A stretch of 64,000 nt of DNA from Nonomuraea fuscirosea. GTDB lineage: Bacteria > Actinomycetota > Actinomycetes > Streptosporangiales > Streptosporangiaceae. This document shows positions 33,240 through 42,086 of this stretch, in pieces. Position numbers and translations under genes: made by a program. The stretch covers positions 1-64,000 of the forward strand of contig NZ_PVNG01000007.1 of assembly GCF_003001935.1 (NCBI RefSeq). Reading direction: 5' to 3'. Each line of letters opens with the position of its first letter. Position 1 is the stretch's first letter. The notes beneath the pieces were generated by a model. That model searched no databases. It was not told the origin of the DNA and saw nothing but the letters and a program-made list of their open reading frames with translations.

Positions 33240-33785
33240 TCAAGGGGTGGTGTGCTCGCCCGCCAGGCTCTCGAAGCAGAGACGCAGAAGCTCGATGATG
33301 TCGTCGGCGGAGGCGTCGGCGAGTGCGCTCAGCTTGAGAAGGTGACGGTCGATGACCAACGCCGGTGATGATGGCCGTGACCAGGCCCGCCCGTAGGTCC
33401 GCGTCCTGGTGCGGGATGGACTCGCCGACCCGGGACAGCCGGGCCCGCCCGCTGTCGCGGTAGTCGTCGCCGGCGCCGGCGTGGGTGAGCACGGAACGCA
33501 ACAGTGCCAGCGACGCCGCCGGTTCGTCGTCGAGGCGGCTGCGCAGCATCGCGAGCAGCGCTTCGGCGGGCTCGCCGGGCGGCAGTTCGGGGGTATCGAC
33601 CGGGACGGCCCGCGCGAAGAGCTGTTCCTTATTGCCGAAGTAGTGCATCACCAGGCCGGCATTGACCCCGGCCGCGGCGGCGACGGCGCGAATGGTGGTG
33701 TGGTCGTAACCCAGTTCGGCGAAGGACTGCCGGGCCGCGGCGAGGATGCGTTGCTGGGTGTCGATGCGCTGCTGAGCGCGCGTAC
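33240..33785 (-). pseudogene. TetR regulator, 5'-truncated and frameshifted
   Basis: The frame reads TRAQQRIDTQQRILAAARQS, then FAELGYDHTTIRAVAAAAGVNAGLVMHYFGNKEQLF, a complete TetR DNA-binding domain, but no start codon precedes it: the sequence before is the tail of a SnoaL-like gene on the other strand. After AGLVTAIITGV an extra G shifts the frame; the true C-terminus (VIDRHLLKLSALADASADDI, ending GEHTTP and a stop) is at 33240. Two independent breaks make it non-functional. Confidence 0.8.
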
Positions 33786-33881
33786 GGGTGTTCCGGGTCC
33801 GCGACGGGCAGGTGGTGTCCTTACCGGGACTACATCAACCCGCTCCCGCTCATGAAGGCGCTGGAGGCCCATGGCGCGTGA
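33786..33881 (+). pseudogene. SnoaL/NTF2-like C-terminal tail
   Basis: VFRVRDGQVVS, then after one extra T, YRDYINPLPLMKALEAHGA and a stop. This is the end of a SnoaL-like (NTF2-fold) protein. The rest of the gene is missing and is replaced by the broken TetR gene, so a deletion junction lies near 33786. Confidence 0.65.
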
Positions 33882-33982
33882 GCGCCGCGGCGGCTCGTGC
33901 GGGGCGTCATAGCTCCCTCTATGGGGTGATATGTCGGAAAGTATTCTTCCCCTTCGACACTGGTCGACGGGGAGAACGTGAC

Positions 33983-34864
33983 ATGGACGAACAGCAGTGG
34001 CTGGCGGATCGGTTCGCCGAGCATCGCTCGCACCTGCGCGCGGTGGCCTTTCGGATGCTCGGTTCGCTGAGCGAGGCCGACGACGCGCTGCAGGACGCCT
34101 GGCTGCGGGCCAGCCGCGCCGACGTCGGCCAGGTGGACAACCTGGCCGGATGGCTGACCACGATCGTGGCCCGGGTGTGCCTGAACATGCTGCGCTCGCG
34201 CGGTCGGCGCCGCGACGAACCGCTGGACATCCAGACGGCCGATCCGCTGCTCGGTCCCGCGTCGGCGGGTGATCCAGAACACGAGGTGGTGATGGCCGAC
34301 TCGGTGGGGGTGGCGCTGCTGGTGGTGCTGGACACCCTGAGCCCGGCCGAGCGGCTCGCCTTCGTGCTGCACGATCTGTTCGCCGTACCGTTCGAGGAGA
34401 TCGCCCCCATACTGGAGCGATCACCGGAGGCGACCCGGCAACTGGCCAGCCGTGCGCGTCGCCGGGTCAGGGGCGCCGCGCCTGCTCCGCACGCCGATCT
34501 GACTCGCCGGCGGAAGGTCGTCGAGGCGTTCCTGTCGGCCACGCGCGGCCAGGATTTCCGGGCGCTGATCACACTGCTCCACCCCGAGGTCACGCTCCGC
34601 GCCGACAGGGCCGTCATGCTGACCGCCGAACCCGTGACGGTGGCCGGAGCCGAGCCCGTCGCCAAGGGCGCGATGGCCGCCATGCGACGGGCCCGGTTCA
34701 CCGGACCCGCCCTCCTGGACGGCGCCGTCGGCCTGGTGATGGCTCCGCACGGCCGCCTGCGGGTGGCACTCGCCTTCACGATCGCCGGCGACCTCATCAC
34801 CGCCATCGACGTCATCGCCGAACCCGATCGGCTCGATCGACTCCAGCTGGCGGTCCTCGACTGA
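33983..34864 (+). CDS. ECF sigma factor, SigJ/ECF41 type
   Basis: A 293-aa protein. Sigma region 2 (FAEHRSHLRAVAFRMLGSLSEADDALQDAWLRAS) and region 4 (LAFVLHDLFAVPFEEIAPIL and on) are followed by an about 110-residue SnoaL-like C-terminal domain (from RRKVVEAFLSATRGQDF), the fused regulatory extension that defines ECF41 and SigJ proteins. There is no separate anti-sigma gene. ATG at 33983 lies downstream of GGGGAG. A DoxX-family gene follows at 35083; ECF41 loci usually carry a small target gene of this sort. Confidence 0.88.
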   Translation: MDEQQWLADRFAEHRSHLRAVAFRMLGSLSEADDALQDAWLRASRADVGQVDNLAGWLTTIVARVCLNMLRSRGRRRDEPLDIQTADPLLGPASAGDPEHEVVMADSVGVALLVVLDTLSPAERLAFVLHDLFAVPFEEIAPILERSPEATRQLASRARRRVRGAAPAPHADLTRRRKVVEAFLSATRGQDFRALITLLHPEVTLRADRAVMLTAEPVTVAGAEPVAKGAMAAMRRARFTGPALLDGAVGLVMAPHGRLRVALAFTIAGDLITAIDVIAEPDRLDRLQLAVLD

Positions 34865-35082
34865 CGGTAATGAACTCCTGCCCGCCAGGGGTTTGCCCCG
34901 TCGACTGACAGAGGCGGGCAGGCGGGTCGTCGCGATCCATCTGTACGCCGGCTTGTCTATGACGCACGTCACAGCCGCCGTCGGTCACATCGCCGTACGG
35001 CGGCGGGTCAAGGCGGTGACGGACTCACCGATCACCGCCGCTGCGGCACCCGCCCAGCGTCATCCAAGCAAGGGGAAACCCC

Positions 35083-35424
35083 ATGATGCAGCTCATCGTC
35101 ACCGTTCTGGCCGCCGCCTGGGTGGGCTTCTCCGCCTACGCCATCCTCACCCGCGCCGCGTGGGTCATCGAGCCGCTGCAGTCGTACGGTGTCCCCGCCT
35201 CCTGGTGGCCCTGGCTCGGCGCCGCCAAGGCCGCAGGGGCGGCGGGCCTGCTGGCCGGCCTGGTCCTGCCCGTGGTCGGCGTGCTGGCCGGGATCGGCCT
35301 GGTGGTGTACTTCGCCGGGGCCGTCGTGACCGTGCTCCGCGCCCGCTCGTACAAGACCGTCGCCTACCCGATCATGTACCTCGTCCCGGTCACCGCTGCC
35401 CTCCTGCTGGGAGCCGCCGCCTGA
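35083..35424 (+). CDS. DoxX-like membrane protein
   Basis: A 113-aa protein with four hydrophobic segments (about 3-22, 45-62, 66-86, 96-112) and the family pattern of a short N-terminal helix, a KAAGAAGLLAGL Gly-rich segment and a charged loop (LRARSYKTVAYP). DoxX-like proteins are small four-helix membrane proteins with a suggested link to redox or thiol stress. The ATG is preceded by AAGGGG. It lies 218 bp after the ECF41-type sigma gene on the same strand, with a CGTCACA motif (34967-34973) in the gap. Confidence 0.8.
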   Translation: MMQLIVTVLAAAWVGFSAYAILTRAAWVIEPLQSYGVPASWWPWLGAAKAAGAAGLLAGLVLPVVGVLAGIGLVVYFAGAVVTVLRARSYKTVAYPIMYLVPVTAALLLGAAA

Positions 35425-35488
35425 GCACCCGGCCGGAGCCAGGGCCGATCGTGCCTCCAGAACCCGCCGCCGGATGGCTCGACAGGCG

Positions 35489-36808
35489 TCACAACGTTCC
35501 GCCGCGGAGCAGGAAGACCGCGACGAGGACGATGGCCAGGGCGGTGGGGGCCCAGAACGTGGTGATCAGGCCGCGGCGCAGCGTTCGGCGAGCCCCGGCC
35601 AGGGCCAGTTCCGGGGGAGTGGCCGGCGATGGCGAGGCGGTCTGCTGGGCGTGCACGGGCAGGCGGGCGGTGAGCGTGAAGCCGTCGCCGTCGGGGCCGG
35701 CGCGTAACGTGCCGCAGGCCAGGCGGACGCGTTCGTCCAGGCCGACCAGGCCGTATCCGGAGCCGGCCGGGTCGGCCGGACCCTGGCGCCGGCCGTCTGC
35801 TCGCCCGTTGGCGACGGTCACCTCCAGACGGTCGCCGGTACGGCGTAAGCTCACGCGAACCATGGACCCGGGGGCGTGTTTGGCCGCGTTGGTCAGTCCT
35901 TCCTGGACGACGCGGACGGCGGCCCGGGCGGTCGGGTCGGGCAGGCCGGTCTCCGCCTCGGCATCGGCCTCCAGGTGTACGTCCACGCCGGAGGCCGCGG
36001 CCCGCTGCACCAGGGCGGTCACGGAGCCGCCGAGCGGGTCGAGCAGGGCGTGCTCATCGTGCTGACGGAGCATCCGGATGATCTGGCGCAGCCGGTCGGT
36101 GGCCGTGGCGGCCGATTCGCGCAGCTCGGCCGCGTTCTGTCGTAACACCGGGGTGGTGCCGGTGGTGACCTGCAGGGCGGAGGCTCGTACGGCCAGGAGG
36201 CTGAGCTCGTGGCCCAGGGAGTCGTGCATGTCCGCGGCGATGCGGGTGCGCTCGCGCAGCCGTTCCTGCCTGATGGCCCGTACGTGCTCGCGCTCGAGAC
36301 GGGCGGCGAGCTCGAACCCGGCGGTGGCCAGGTCGGCCTGCAGGCGCAGGTACTGGCCCACTGCCCACGGCACCACGACCATGAGCAGCAGCGTCGAGGC
36401 GGTGGAGAACCAGTCCGGGCCGGTCTCGTGCGCGGGCGCGAAAAGCAGCGCGACGGCGGCGACCGCGATCAGGACGGCGATCTGCTTTCCCGCGGAACGG
36501 CCGACGGTGCGCCGCCCCAGCAGGAAGGCGAAGAGGACGACGGCCGGCATGAGCTGCGAGACGTAGACGTCCCCCGCGACGACCGTGCCCAGGACCAGGG
36601 GGAGAGCGGCGGCCAGAAGCGGCATTCCGCGCCAGGTCGCCGCGGCGACGCACAGGAGCACGGCAGCCGACACCCGCAGCGTCGCCAGGCCGGTCCAGGC
36701 GTGCTCGGGCAGCGGGTCGTCCGACAGCCACAGTGACGCGACGGCCAGGACCCCCAGCAGCAGGTCAAGGCCGGCCCGGCGGCCACGCGACGACGTCAGA
36801 ACGCTCAC
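35489..36808 (-). CDS. NarL-type sensor histidine kinase
   Basis: A 439-aa protein. An N-terminal membrane domain of five to six segments (about 12-155) leads to a HisKA_3 dimerisation domain (ERTRIAADMHDSLGHELSLLAVR, His near residue 202) and a HATPase (EGLTNAAKHA, GYGLVGLDERV). The last about 25 residues form one further membrane segment (TTFWAPTALAIVLVAVFLL). It should phosphorylate the NarL-type regulator at 38590-39249; the ABC transporter genes lie between them on the opposite strand. Confidence 0.9.
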   Translation of the reverse strand: MSVLTSSRGRRAGLDLLLGVLAVASLWLSDDPLPEHAWTGLATLRVSAAVLLCVAAATWRGMPLLAAALPLVLGTVVAGDVYVSQLMPAVVLFAFLLGRRTVGRSAGKQIAVLIAVAAVALLFAPAHETGPDWFSTASTLLLMVVVPWAVGQYLRLQADLATAGFELAARLEREHVRAIRQERLRERTRIAADMHDSLGHELSLLAVRASALQVTTGTTPVLRQNAAELRESAATATDRLRQIIRMLRQHDEHALLDPLGGSVTALVQRAAASGVDVHLEADAEAETGLPDPTARAAVRVVQEGLTNAAKHAPGSMVRVSLRRTGDRLEVTVANGRADGRRQGPADPAGSGYGLVGLDERVRLACGTLRAGPDGDGFTLTARLPVHAQQTASPSPATPPELALAGARRTLRRGLITTFWAPTALAIVLVAVFLLRGGTL

Positions 36809-36917
36809 GAGGCAACGCTACGGGCAGATCCCCTCGCCGACCCCCGACGAAAGTCAGGGGTGACCCCTGGCGATGGACGCGTTCGTCAGGGCACGCCTGG
36901 TTCATAGCGTCCGACGC

Positions 36918-37823
36918 ATGATCCGACTGACCGAACTGACCAAACGCTACGGTCCTACGACGGCCGTGGACGGCCTGAGCCTTGAGCTGCGGCCGGGCCA
37001 CGTGACCGGGTTCCTCGGCCCGAACGGTGCGGGCAAGTCCACCACGATGCGCGTGATCCTGGGCCTGGACGCCCCCACCAGCGGCACCGCCCTGATCGGC
37101 GGCGTACCGTATGCCCGGCTGAGTCACCCTCTGCGCACGATCGGCGCCCTGCTGGACGCCAAGGCCGTGCATCCAGGCCGCACCGGCCGCGACCACCTGC
37201 GCGTGCTGGCCCGCTCCCAGCGCCTCCCCGCCGCCCGGGTGGCGGAGGTCCTGGAGTCGGTCGGCATGACGAGCGCCGCGGACCGGCGGGCGGGCACGTA
37301 CTCCCTGGGCATGGGCCAGCGCCTGGGCATCGCGGCCGCGCTGCTCGGCGACCCCCAGATCCTCATGCTCGACGAACCCGTCAACGGCCTGGATCCCGAC
37401 GGGGTGCGCTGGATCCGCACCCTGCTGCGGTCGCTGGCCGCCGAGGGGCGCACCGTGTTCGTCTCCTCGCACCTGATGAGCGAGATGGAACTGACCGCCG
37501 ACCGCGTGGTCGTGATGGGCCGCGGCCGCCTGATCGCCGACACGTCCATGGCCGATCTGCTCGCGTCCGCGGGGGCGGGCAGTCGCGTGCGCGGTCCGGC
37601 GCTGCGGCCTCTCGCCGGCGCCTTCGAGGGGGCCCGCTTCGACGACGACGGCTCCCTGCTCGTGCCCGGTGCGCCGCCGCGGCAGGTGGGGGCCAGAGCC
37701 TTCGCGCTCGGGCTCGAACTCCACGGCCTGGAGGCCATCGGGTCCTCGCTGGAGGACACCTACCTGCGGTTGACCGGCGACGAGGTGCAGTTCCCCGCTG
37801 CCGCGAAGGAGGTCGGCCGATGA
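36918..37823 (+). CDS. ABC transporter ATP-binding protein
   Basis: A 301-aa protein: Walker A GPNGAGKST (about 35-43), signature YSLGMGQRLGIAAALLG, Walker B ILMLDEPVNGLDPDG and switch His (SSHLMSEM). The C-terminal 80 residues resemble the DrrA/BcrA extension. It should power the permease that overlaps it (ATGA). ATG 36918 places the first strand at MIRLTELTKRYG; the ATG 45 bp upstream lacks a ribosome site. Confidence 0.93.
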   Translation: MIRLTELTKRYGPTTAVDGLSLELRPGHVTGFLGPNGAGKSTTMRVILGLDAPTSGTALIGGVPYARLSHPLRTIGALLDAKAVHPGRTGRDHLRVLARSQRLPAARVAEVLESVGMTSAADRRAGTYSLGMGQRLGIAAALLGDPQILMLDEPVNGLDPDGVRWIRTLLRSLAAEGRTVFVSSHLMSEMELTADRVVVMGRGRLIADTSMADLLASAGAGSRVRGPALRPLAGAFEGARFDDDGSLLVPGAPPRQVGARAFALGLELHGLEAIGSSLEDTYLRLTGDEVQFPAAAKEVGR

Positions 37824-38575
37824 CCGCCGCACCCGTACGTGATCATCTCCGGCCGCTCGGCCTGCGCGACGCCGTCGCCGCCGAGCTGATCAAGTTGCTC
37901 ACCGTGCGTTCCACCTGGTGGTTCGCCGGCGGTCTGGCGGGCCTGCTGCTCCTCATGGCCGTCCTGGACAGCGGCGGCGGTACGGCGTCGGCGCGGTCAC
38001 TGACGGTGGGGCTGACGGCGGTGAGCTACTTCGGGCAGTACGTCGTGGCCGCGTTCGGCCTTCTGGTGATCACGAGTGAGCTGGCCACCCGGTCCGTCAC
38101 GGTCACGTTCGCCGCCACTCCGTCGCGCGGGCGGGTGATGATCGCCAAGGCCGTCGTCACCGGCGTCGCGGGTCTGGTGCTCGGTGCGGCCGCCACCGCC
38201 TTAGGGGTCGGTACGGCCGCGGTCCGCCACGGCGAGCTGCCCCGCGTCCTCGGGGCCGCGGCCGAGCAGGTGGCCGCCACCGGGGTCTACCTCGGTCTGC
38301 TGGCGGTCGTGTCCCTGGGTGTGGGAGCCCTGGTACGCCGTTCCGCCGGCGCGCTCACCTGCATGGTCCTGCTGCTGCTGGTCGTGCCGGAGGTGCTGCA
38401 CCTGGCCGCCGAGCGGCTCGACGCGCCGTTCCTGGACACCTTCGCCGGCTGGACCCCGGCACAGGCCGGCTGGCGGCTGATGAGCGGCGAATGGGAGTAT
38501 GCCCTGGTTCTGGGCGGGTGGGCGGTCGCGGCGGTGGGCGCGGGCATCGGGGTGCTGCGGAGCCGAGACGCCTGA
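37820..38575 (+). CDS. ABC transporter permease
   Basis: A 251-aa protein with six hydrophobic segments (about 29-47, 67-90, 110-138, 153-176, 183-200, 226-246), typical of the ABC-2 class. It overlaps the ATPase gene by 4 bp and has no adjacent substrate-binding protein, so it is an exporter. With the flanking kinase and regulator it looks like an antibiotic- or envelope-stress-responsive efflux system. Confidence 0.88.
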   Translation: MTAAPVRDHLRPLGLRDAVAAELIKLLTVRSTWWFAGGLAGLLLLMAVLDSGGGTASARSLTVGLTAVSYFGQYVVAAFGLLVITSELATRSVTVTFAATPSRGRVMIAKAVVTGVAGLVLGAAATALGVGTAAVRHGELPRVLGAAAEQVAATGVYLGLLAVVSLGVGALVRRSAGALTCMVLLLLVVPEVLHLAAERLDAPFLDTFAGWTPAQAGWRLMSGEWEYALVLGGWAVAAVGAGIGVLRSRDA

Positions 38576-38589
38576 CCTTCTGATACCGG

Positions 38590-39249
38590 TCAGTCGTCCT
38601 CGGCGAGGAGGCCCGCCTCGTGCGCGACGATGGCGGCCTGGACACGATTGCGTACGCCCAGGCGGGTCATCAGCGCCGAGACGTGCGCCTTGACGGTCCC
38701 CTCCACCAGGAAGAGGCGGCGCCCGATCTCGGCATTGCTCAACCCCGCGCCGAGCAGCGCCAGCACGTCCCGCTCCCGCGGGGTCAGCACCGCGACCTTC
38801 GCGCGGGCGGCCTGCCGGCGGGCCGGCAGCTCACCGGAGAGCTGGGCGATGACCTGGCGGGCGACCCGCGGCGACAGGAACGCCGCCCCCTCGTGCGCCG
38901 CGCGCACCGCCGCCATCAGCTCGTACGGGTCGCCGGACTTGAGCAGGAACCCCGACACCCCCGCCTCCAGGGCGGCGGCCACGTACTCGTCCTCGCCGAA
39001 CGTCGTCAGCATCACCACCGCCGTCGCCGGCGCCACCCGCCGCAGCTCCGCCGCGGCGCTCAATCCGTCCAGCACCGGCATCTGGATGTCCAGCAGGACC
39101 ACGTCGGGACGGTACGCACGGGTCTGCTCGACGGCCTGGTGACCGTCCGCCGCTTCGGCGACCACCTCCACGTCCGGGGCCGCGCCCAGGATCGCCCGCA
39201 CCCCGGTGCGGATCAACGCCTCGTCGTCGGCCAGCAGCACCCGGATCAC
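38590..39249 (-). CDS. NarL/FixJ-family response regulator
   Basis: A 219-aa protein: receiver domain (IRVLLADDEALIRTGVRAIL, phospho-Asp in VLLDIQMPVLDG, conserved Thr in MLTTFGEDEYV, Lys in LLKSG) and a C-terminal LuxR-type HTH (LTPRERDVLALLGAGLSNAEIGRRLFLVEGTVKAHVSALMTRLG). GTG at 39249 gives the usual N-terminus of the family. It is convergent with the permease gene and is the likely partner of the kinase at 35489-36808. Confidence 0.93.
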   Translation of the reverse strand: MIRVLLADDEALIRTGVRAILGAAPDVEVVAEAADGHQAVEQTRAYRPDVVLLDIQMPVLDGLSAAAELRRVAPATAVVMLTTFGEDEYVAAALEAGVSGFLLKSGDPYELMAAVRAAHEGAAFLSPRVARQVIAQLSGELPARRQAARAKVAVLTPRERDVLALLGAGLSNAEIGRRLFLVEGTVKAHVSALMTRLGVRNRVQAAIVAHEAGLLAEDD

Positions 39250-39371
39250 AGCACACACCGTACTCGGCGCGGCGCCGTCAGCCGCGCCGCGATGACGTGG
39301 TTCCGGCACCCAGCTCCCGCCAGGCCCGTCAGGACATCCTCGGCACCGTCCGGGTGCGTCGCCGCGGTCGC

Positions 39372-39491
39372 TCAAACGCTCACGTCGACGAGGGGAGAGC
39401 GCCCTCGTCTCCTCCGAAGAACGATCAGACTGGCCACGACCCCGATGACCACCCCAGCCGCTACTCCGGCGAGGACAGGCAGCAGCGCCAC
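39372..39491 (-). CDS. possible small single-pass membrane protein
   Basis: From GTG 39491 a 39-aa product has one hydrophobic segment (LLPVLAGVAAGVVIGVVASLIV) followed by RRRRGRS, a positive-inside anchor. No ribosome site is evident and the frame follows directly after the 36-aa Cys protein. It may be a real small protein or the C-terminal end of a lost gene. Confidence 0.3.
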   Translation of the reverse strand: MALLPVLAGVAAGVVIGVVASLIVLRRRRGRSPLVDVSV

Positions 39492-39501
39492 GAAACCCGC
39501 G

Positions 39502-39612
39502 TCAGCGGTCGGTGGTGCGGCGGCGGTGGGCCTTCTGGCGGCAGGCGGAGCCGCAGAACCGGGCCGGGCGCCCGGTGCGTGGCGTCCCGGCCCGATCCCG
39601 CCCCCGCATCAT
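39502..39612 (-). CDS. 36-aa zinc-finger-like peptide or gene fragment
   Basis: The product ends GRPARFCGSACRQKAHRRRT. This CxxxC plus basic tail is the terminal motif of many actinobacterial proteins that carry a small zinc-knuckle at the end. The ATG at 39612 overlaps the stop region of the alcohol dehydrogenase gene, so it may be translated by coupling, or it may be a leftover of a longer gene. Confidence 0.35.
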   Translation of the reverse strand: MMRGRDRAGTPRTGRPARFCGSACRQKAHRRRTTDR

Positions 39613-39617
39613 CTCGG

Positions 39618-40652
39618 TCAGGGCTTGACGAGGACCTTGAGGCTCTTGCGGGCGGCCATGTCCTGGTAAGCGACAGGGACGGCGTCGAGGCCGATCGTGG
39701 TGTCGAAGACCTTGCCCGGCTCGATGGAGCCGTTCAGGATGTCCGGCATCAGCTCTTCGATGTACGCCCGGACCGGCGCCGGTCCGCCGGCCAGGCGGAT
39801 GTTGCGGAGGAAGAGGCTGCCGAAGCCGATGGGCGCGTCCTCGTACTGCGGGATGCCGACGCGGCTGATGACGCCGCCCGGGCGGACGACGCCGAGGGCC
39901 TGCCGGTAGGCCGGCATGGTGCCGACGGCCTCCACGACCACGTGGGTGCCGTGCCCGCCGGTGAGCTCGCGTACCGCCTCGATGCCCTCCTCGCCGCGGG
40001 CGGAGACGACGTCGGTGGCGCCGAACTCGCGGCCGAGGTCGGTGCGGGCCTTGTGGCGTCCCATCAGGATGATCCGCTCGGCGCCCAGACGCCTGGCCGC
40101 AAGGACCGCCAGCAGGCCGACGGCGCCGTCGCCGATCACGGTGACGCGGGTGCGCGGGCTGACGCCGCCGGTCAGGGCCGCGTGGTGGCCGGTGCCGAAC
40201 ACGTCCGCGAGCGTCAGCAGGGACGGTACGAGCGCCGAGTCCGCCTCGACGGGCAGCTTGACCAGGGTGCCGTCGGCGAGCGGGACGCGGATCGCCTCGG
40301 CCTGGCCGCTCGCGTTCGTCCAGAAGCCGGCCTGCGGGTCGGCGCAGGAGGTGTGCAGGCCCTCGCGGCAGAACACGCACGTGCCGTCGGAGACGGCGAA
40401 CGGCGCCACGACCAGGTCGCCCCTGGCGAGGGTGGTCACCTCCGGGCCGGCGTCCTCGACGACGCCGATGAACTCGTGCCCCATCAGAGTGGGGCCGCCC
40501 TCCGGTTTCATCGAGGCGTACGGCCACAGGTCGCTGCCGCAGACGCAGGACGCGGTGATGCGGACCAGCGCGTCGGTGGGCCGCTCGATGACCGGGTCCG
40601 GCACCTGCTCGACGCGGACGTCGCCGGCGCCGTACATCAGGGTTGCGCGCAT
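39618..40652 (-). CDS. zinc-dependent alcohol dehydrogenase (MDR family)
   Basis: A 344-aa protein. The catalytic zinc site is visible (CVCGSDLW, GHEFIGVVE). The structural-zinc lobe is partial (CVFCREGLHTSC). The Rossmann motif is VIGDGAVGLLAVLAARRLGAE, and the C-terminus has VRPGGVISRVG. NAD(P)-dependent oxidation of alcohols is expected; the substrate is unknown. ATG 40652 follows GGAGAA. It is divergent from an XRE/MmyB-type regulator, the usual arrangement when the regulator represses the enzyme. Confidence 0.9.
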   Translation of the reverse strand: MRATLMYGAGDVRVEQVPDPVIERPTDALVRITASCVCGSDLWPYASMKPEGGPTLMGHEFIGVVEDAGPEVTTLARGDLVVAPFAVSDGTCVFCREGLHTSCADPQAGFWTNASGQAEAIRVPLADGTLVKLPVEADSALVPSLLTLADVFGTGHHAALTGGVSPRTRVTVIGDGAVGLLAVLAARRLGAERIILMGRHKARTDLGREFGATDVVSARGEEGIEAVRELTGGHGTHVVVEAVGTMPAYRQALGVVRPGGVISRVGIPQYEDAPIGFGSLFLRNIRLAGGPAPVRAYIEELMPDILNGSIEPGKVFDTTIGLDAVPVAYQDMAARKSLKVLVKP

Positions 40653-40779
40653 CGGAGTTCTCCGTTCGTTTCGGGTCGTGTCCAGAAAACCCGTCCGGGC
40701 GCGGGCGAGGCAGAGCGCGTTCATCGGGGGTACAGGCTCAACCCCCTTAGCGCGGCCGGCCGCGGTTACCGTGGAAGGC

Positions 40780-41673
40780 ATGGAGCACCGCGCGGAGATC
40801 AGGGACTTCCTCGTCACCCGGCGCGCCAGGCTCGCCCCGGAGCAGGTCGGGCTGCCCGCCGGCGGCCGCCGCCGGGTGCCGGGGCTGCGGCGGGAAGAGG
40901 TCGCGGTGCTGGCCGGGGTGAGCACCGAGTGGTACACCCGGCTGGAGAAAGGCCACATCAGCGGCGTATCGGACGACGTGCTCGACGCGGTGGCCCGGGC
41001 GCTGCGGCTGGACCAGGACGAACGCGCCTATCTGTTCACGCTGGCGCACGCCGCCCGCCCCGCCCGTCGCGCGCCCGCGCGCCGTTCGGATGCCCAGGTG
41101 CCGCCGCGCGTTCAGTGGATGCTGGATGCCATGACGATGGCGGCGGCGTTCGTACGCAACGGGCGTCAGGACATCGTCGCCTGCAACGCGCTGACCCGGG
41201 CCCTGCACGCGCCGATCTTCGACAGCCCAGCCACCGTCCGGCACGACCGCCCCAACATCGCCCGCTACATCTTCCTCGACCCCGGCTCGCGGCGGTTCTT
41301 CGCCGACTGGGACGATGCCGCCGTCATCGCCGCCGCGCTGCTGCGCGCCCAGGCCGGCCGCGCGCCTCATGACCGCGCCCTGCGCGACCTCATCGGCGAA
41401 CTGTCCACGCTCAGCACCGACTTCCGCGGCCGGTGGGCCGACCATGACGTACGCCTCCGCCACGACGGCGGCAAGCGGCTGTGGCATCCGCAGGTCGGCG
41501 AGCTGGAGCTGACCTACCAGTCGCTCGGCCTGCCCCTGTCCGGCCGGGCGGCGTACGACCTCACCATCTACACCGCCGAACCGGGCAGCACCTCCGAGGA
41601 ACGGCTCAAGCTGCTGGCCAGCCTCGCGGCCACTCCGCCGCCCGGCCGCGCGAACTCACGTCAGCCGAGCTGA
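40780..41673 (+). CDS. XRE regulator with MmyB-like ligand domain
   Basis: A 297-aa protein. The HTH_31 domain (REEVAVLAGVSTEWYTRLEKGH) is followed by the MmyB-like PAS-type domain (about 105-285, with NARRYIFLDP-type and LTYQSLGLP segments), which in related proteins binds fatty-acid-like ligands. ATG 40780 begins MEHRAEIRDFL. It is divergent from the zinc dehydrogenase across 127 bp and is its probable regulator. Confidence 0.9.
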   Translation: MEHRAEIRDFLVTRRARLAPEQVGLPAGGRRRVPGLRREEVAVLAGVSTEWYTRLEKGHISGVSDDVLDAVARALRLDQDERAYLFTLAHAARPARRAPARRSDAQVPPRVQWMLDAMTMAAAFVRNGRQDIVACNALTRALHAPIFDSPATVRHDRPNIARYIFLDPGSRRFFADWDDAAVIAAALLRAQAGRAPHDRALRDLIGELSTLSTDFRGRWADHDVRLRHDGGKRLWHPQVGELELTYQSLGLPLSGRAAYDLTIYTAEPGSTSEERLKLLASLAATPPPGRANSRQPS

Positions 41674-41683
41674 ACCGCCCCGA

Positions 41684-42037
41684 TCACCCGTCGACCCATG
41701 GAAAGCCGTCGGGGTCGGCCGCCGATCGGGCCTGCACCACCGCGACGTCGTGTCCGCGCACGTCGTTGAGGAACGGGAACTCCTCGGGCCGCACCCGGAT
41801 CTTGGCCACCGGTTCAGCCGGCCCCAGTTTGGCCACCTGGCGCTGGCGAGCACCTCGAATCGGAGGCTGATGCTCGAACCCCTCGGCGGACAGGAGGTAA
41901 ATCGTTCCTTCCTGCCAGGGGCCGAGGTCGAGTACCGGCCGGCTGATGGAGAAATAGTAAAAGGTCTCGCCGGCGATGTCGCTGCACGAATTGACCGGGG
42001 ACAGCGGACGATCGCGGTTGAGAATCGCGTCGAACAT
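41684..42037 (-). CDS. hypothetical protein
   Basis: A 117-aa soluble protein with a central beta-rich part (FYYFSISRPVLDLGPWQEGTIYLLS) and a C-terminal PEEFPFLNDVRGHD segment. I do not recognise a named family. Its 3' end is 11 bp from the convergent XRE stop. The first residues look like the middle of a domain, so the true start may have been lost. Confidence 0.55.
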   Translation of the reverse strand: MFDAILNRDRPLSPVNSCSDIAGETFYYFSISRPVLDLGPWQEGTIYLLSAEGFEHQPPIRGARQRQVAKLGPAEPVAKIRVRPEEFPFLNDVRGHDVAVVQARSAADPDGFPWVDG

Positions 42038-42086
42038 CGGCCAGATGCCGTCATCGCCACTTCGGCGCGGACCGGCTACCAGGTGA

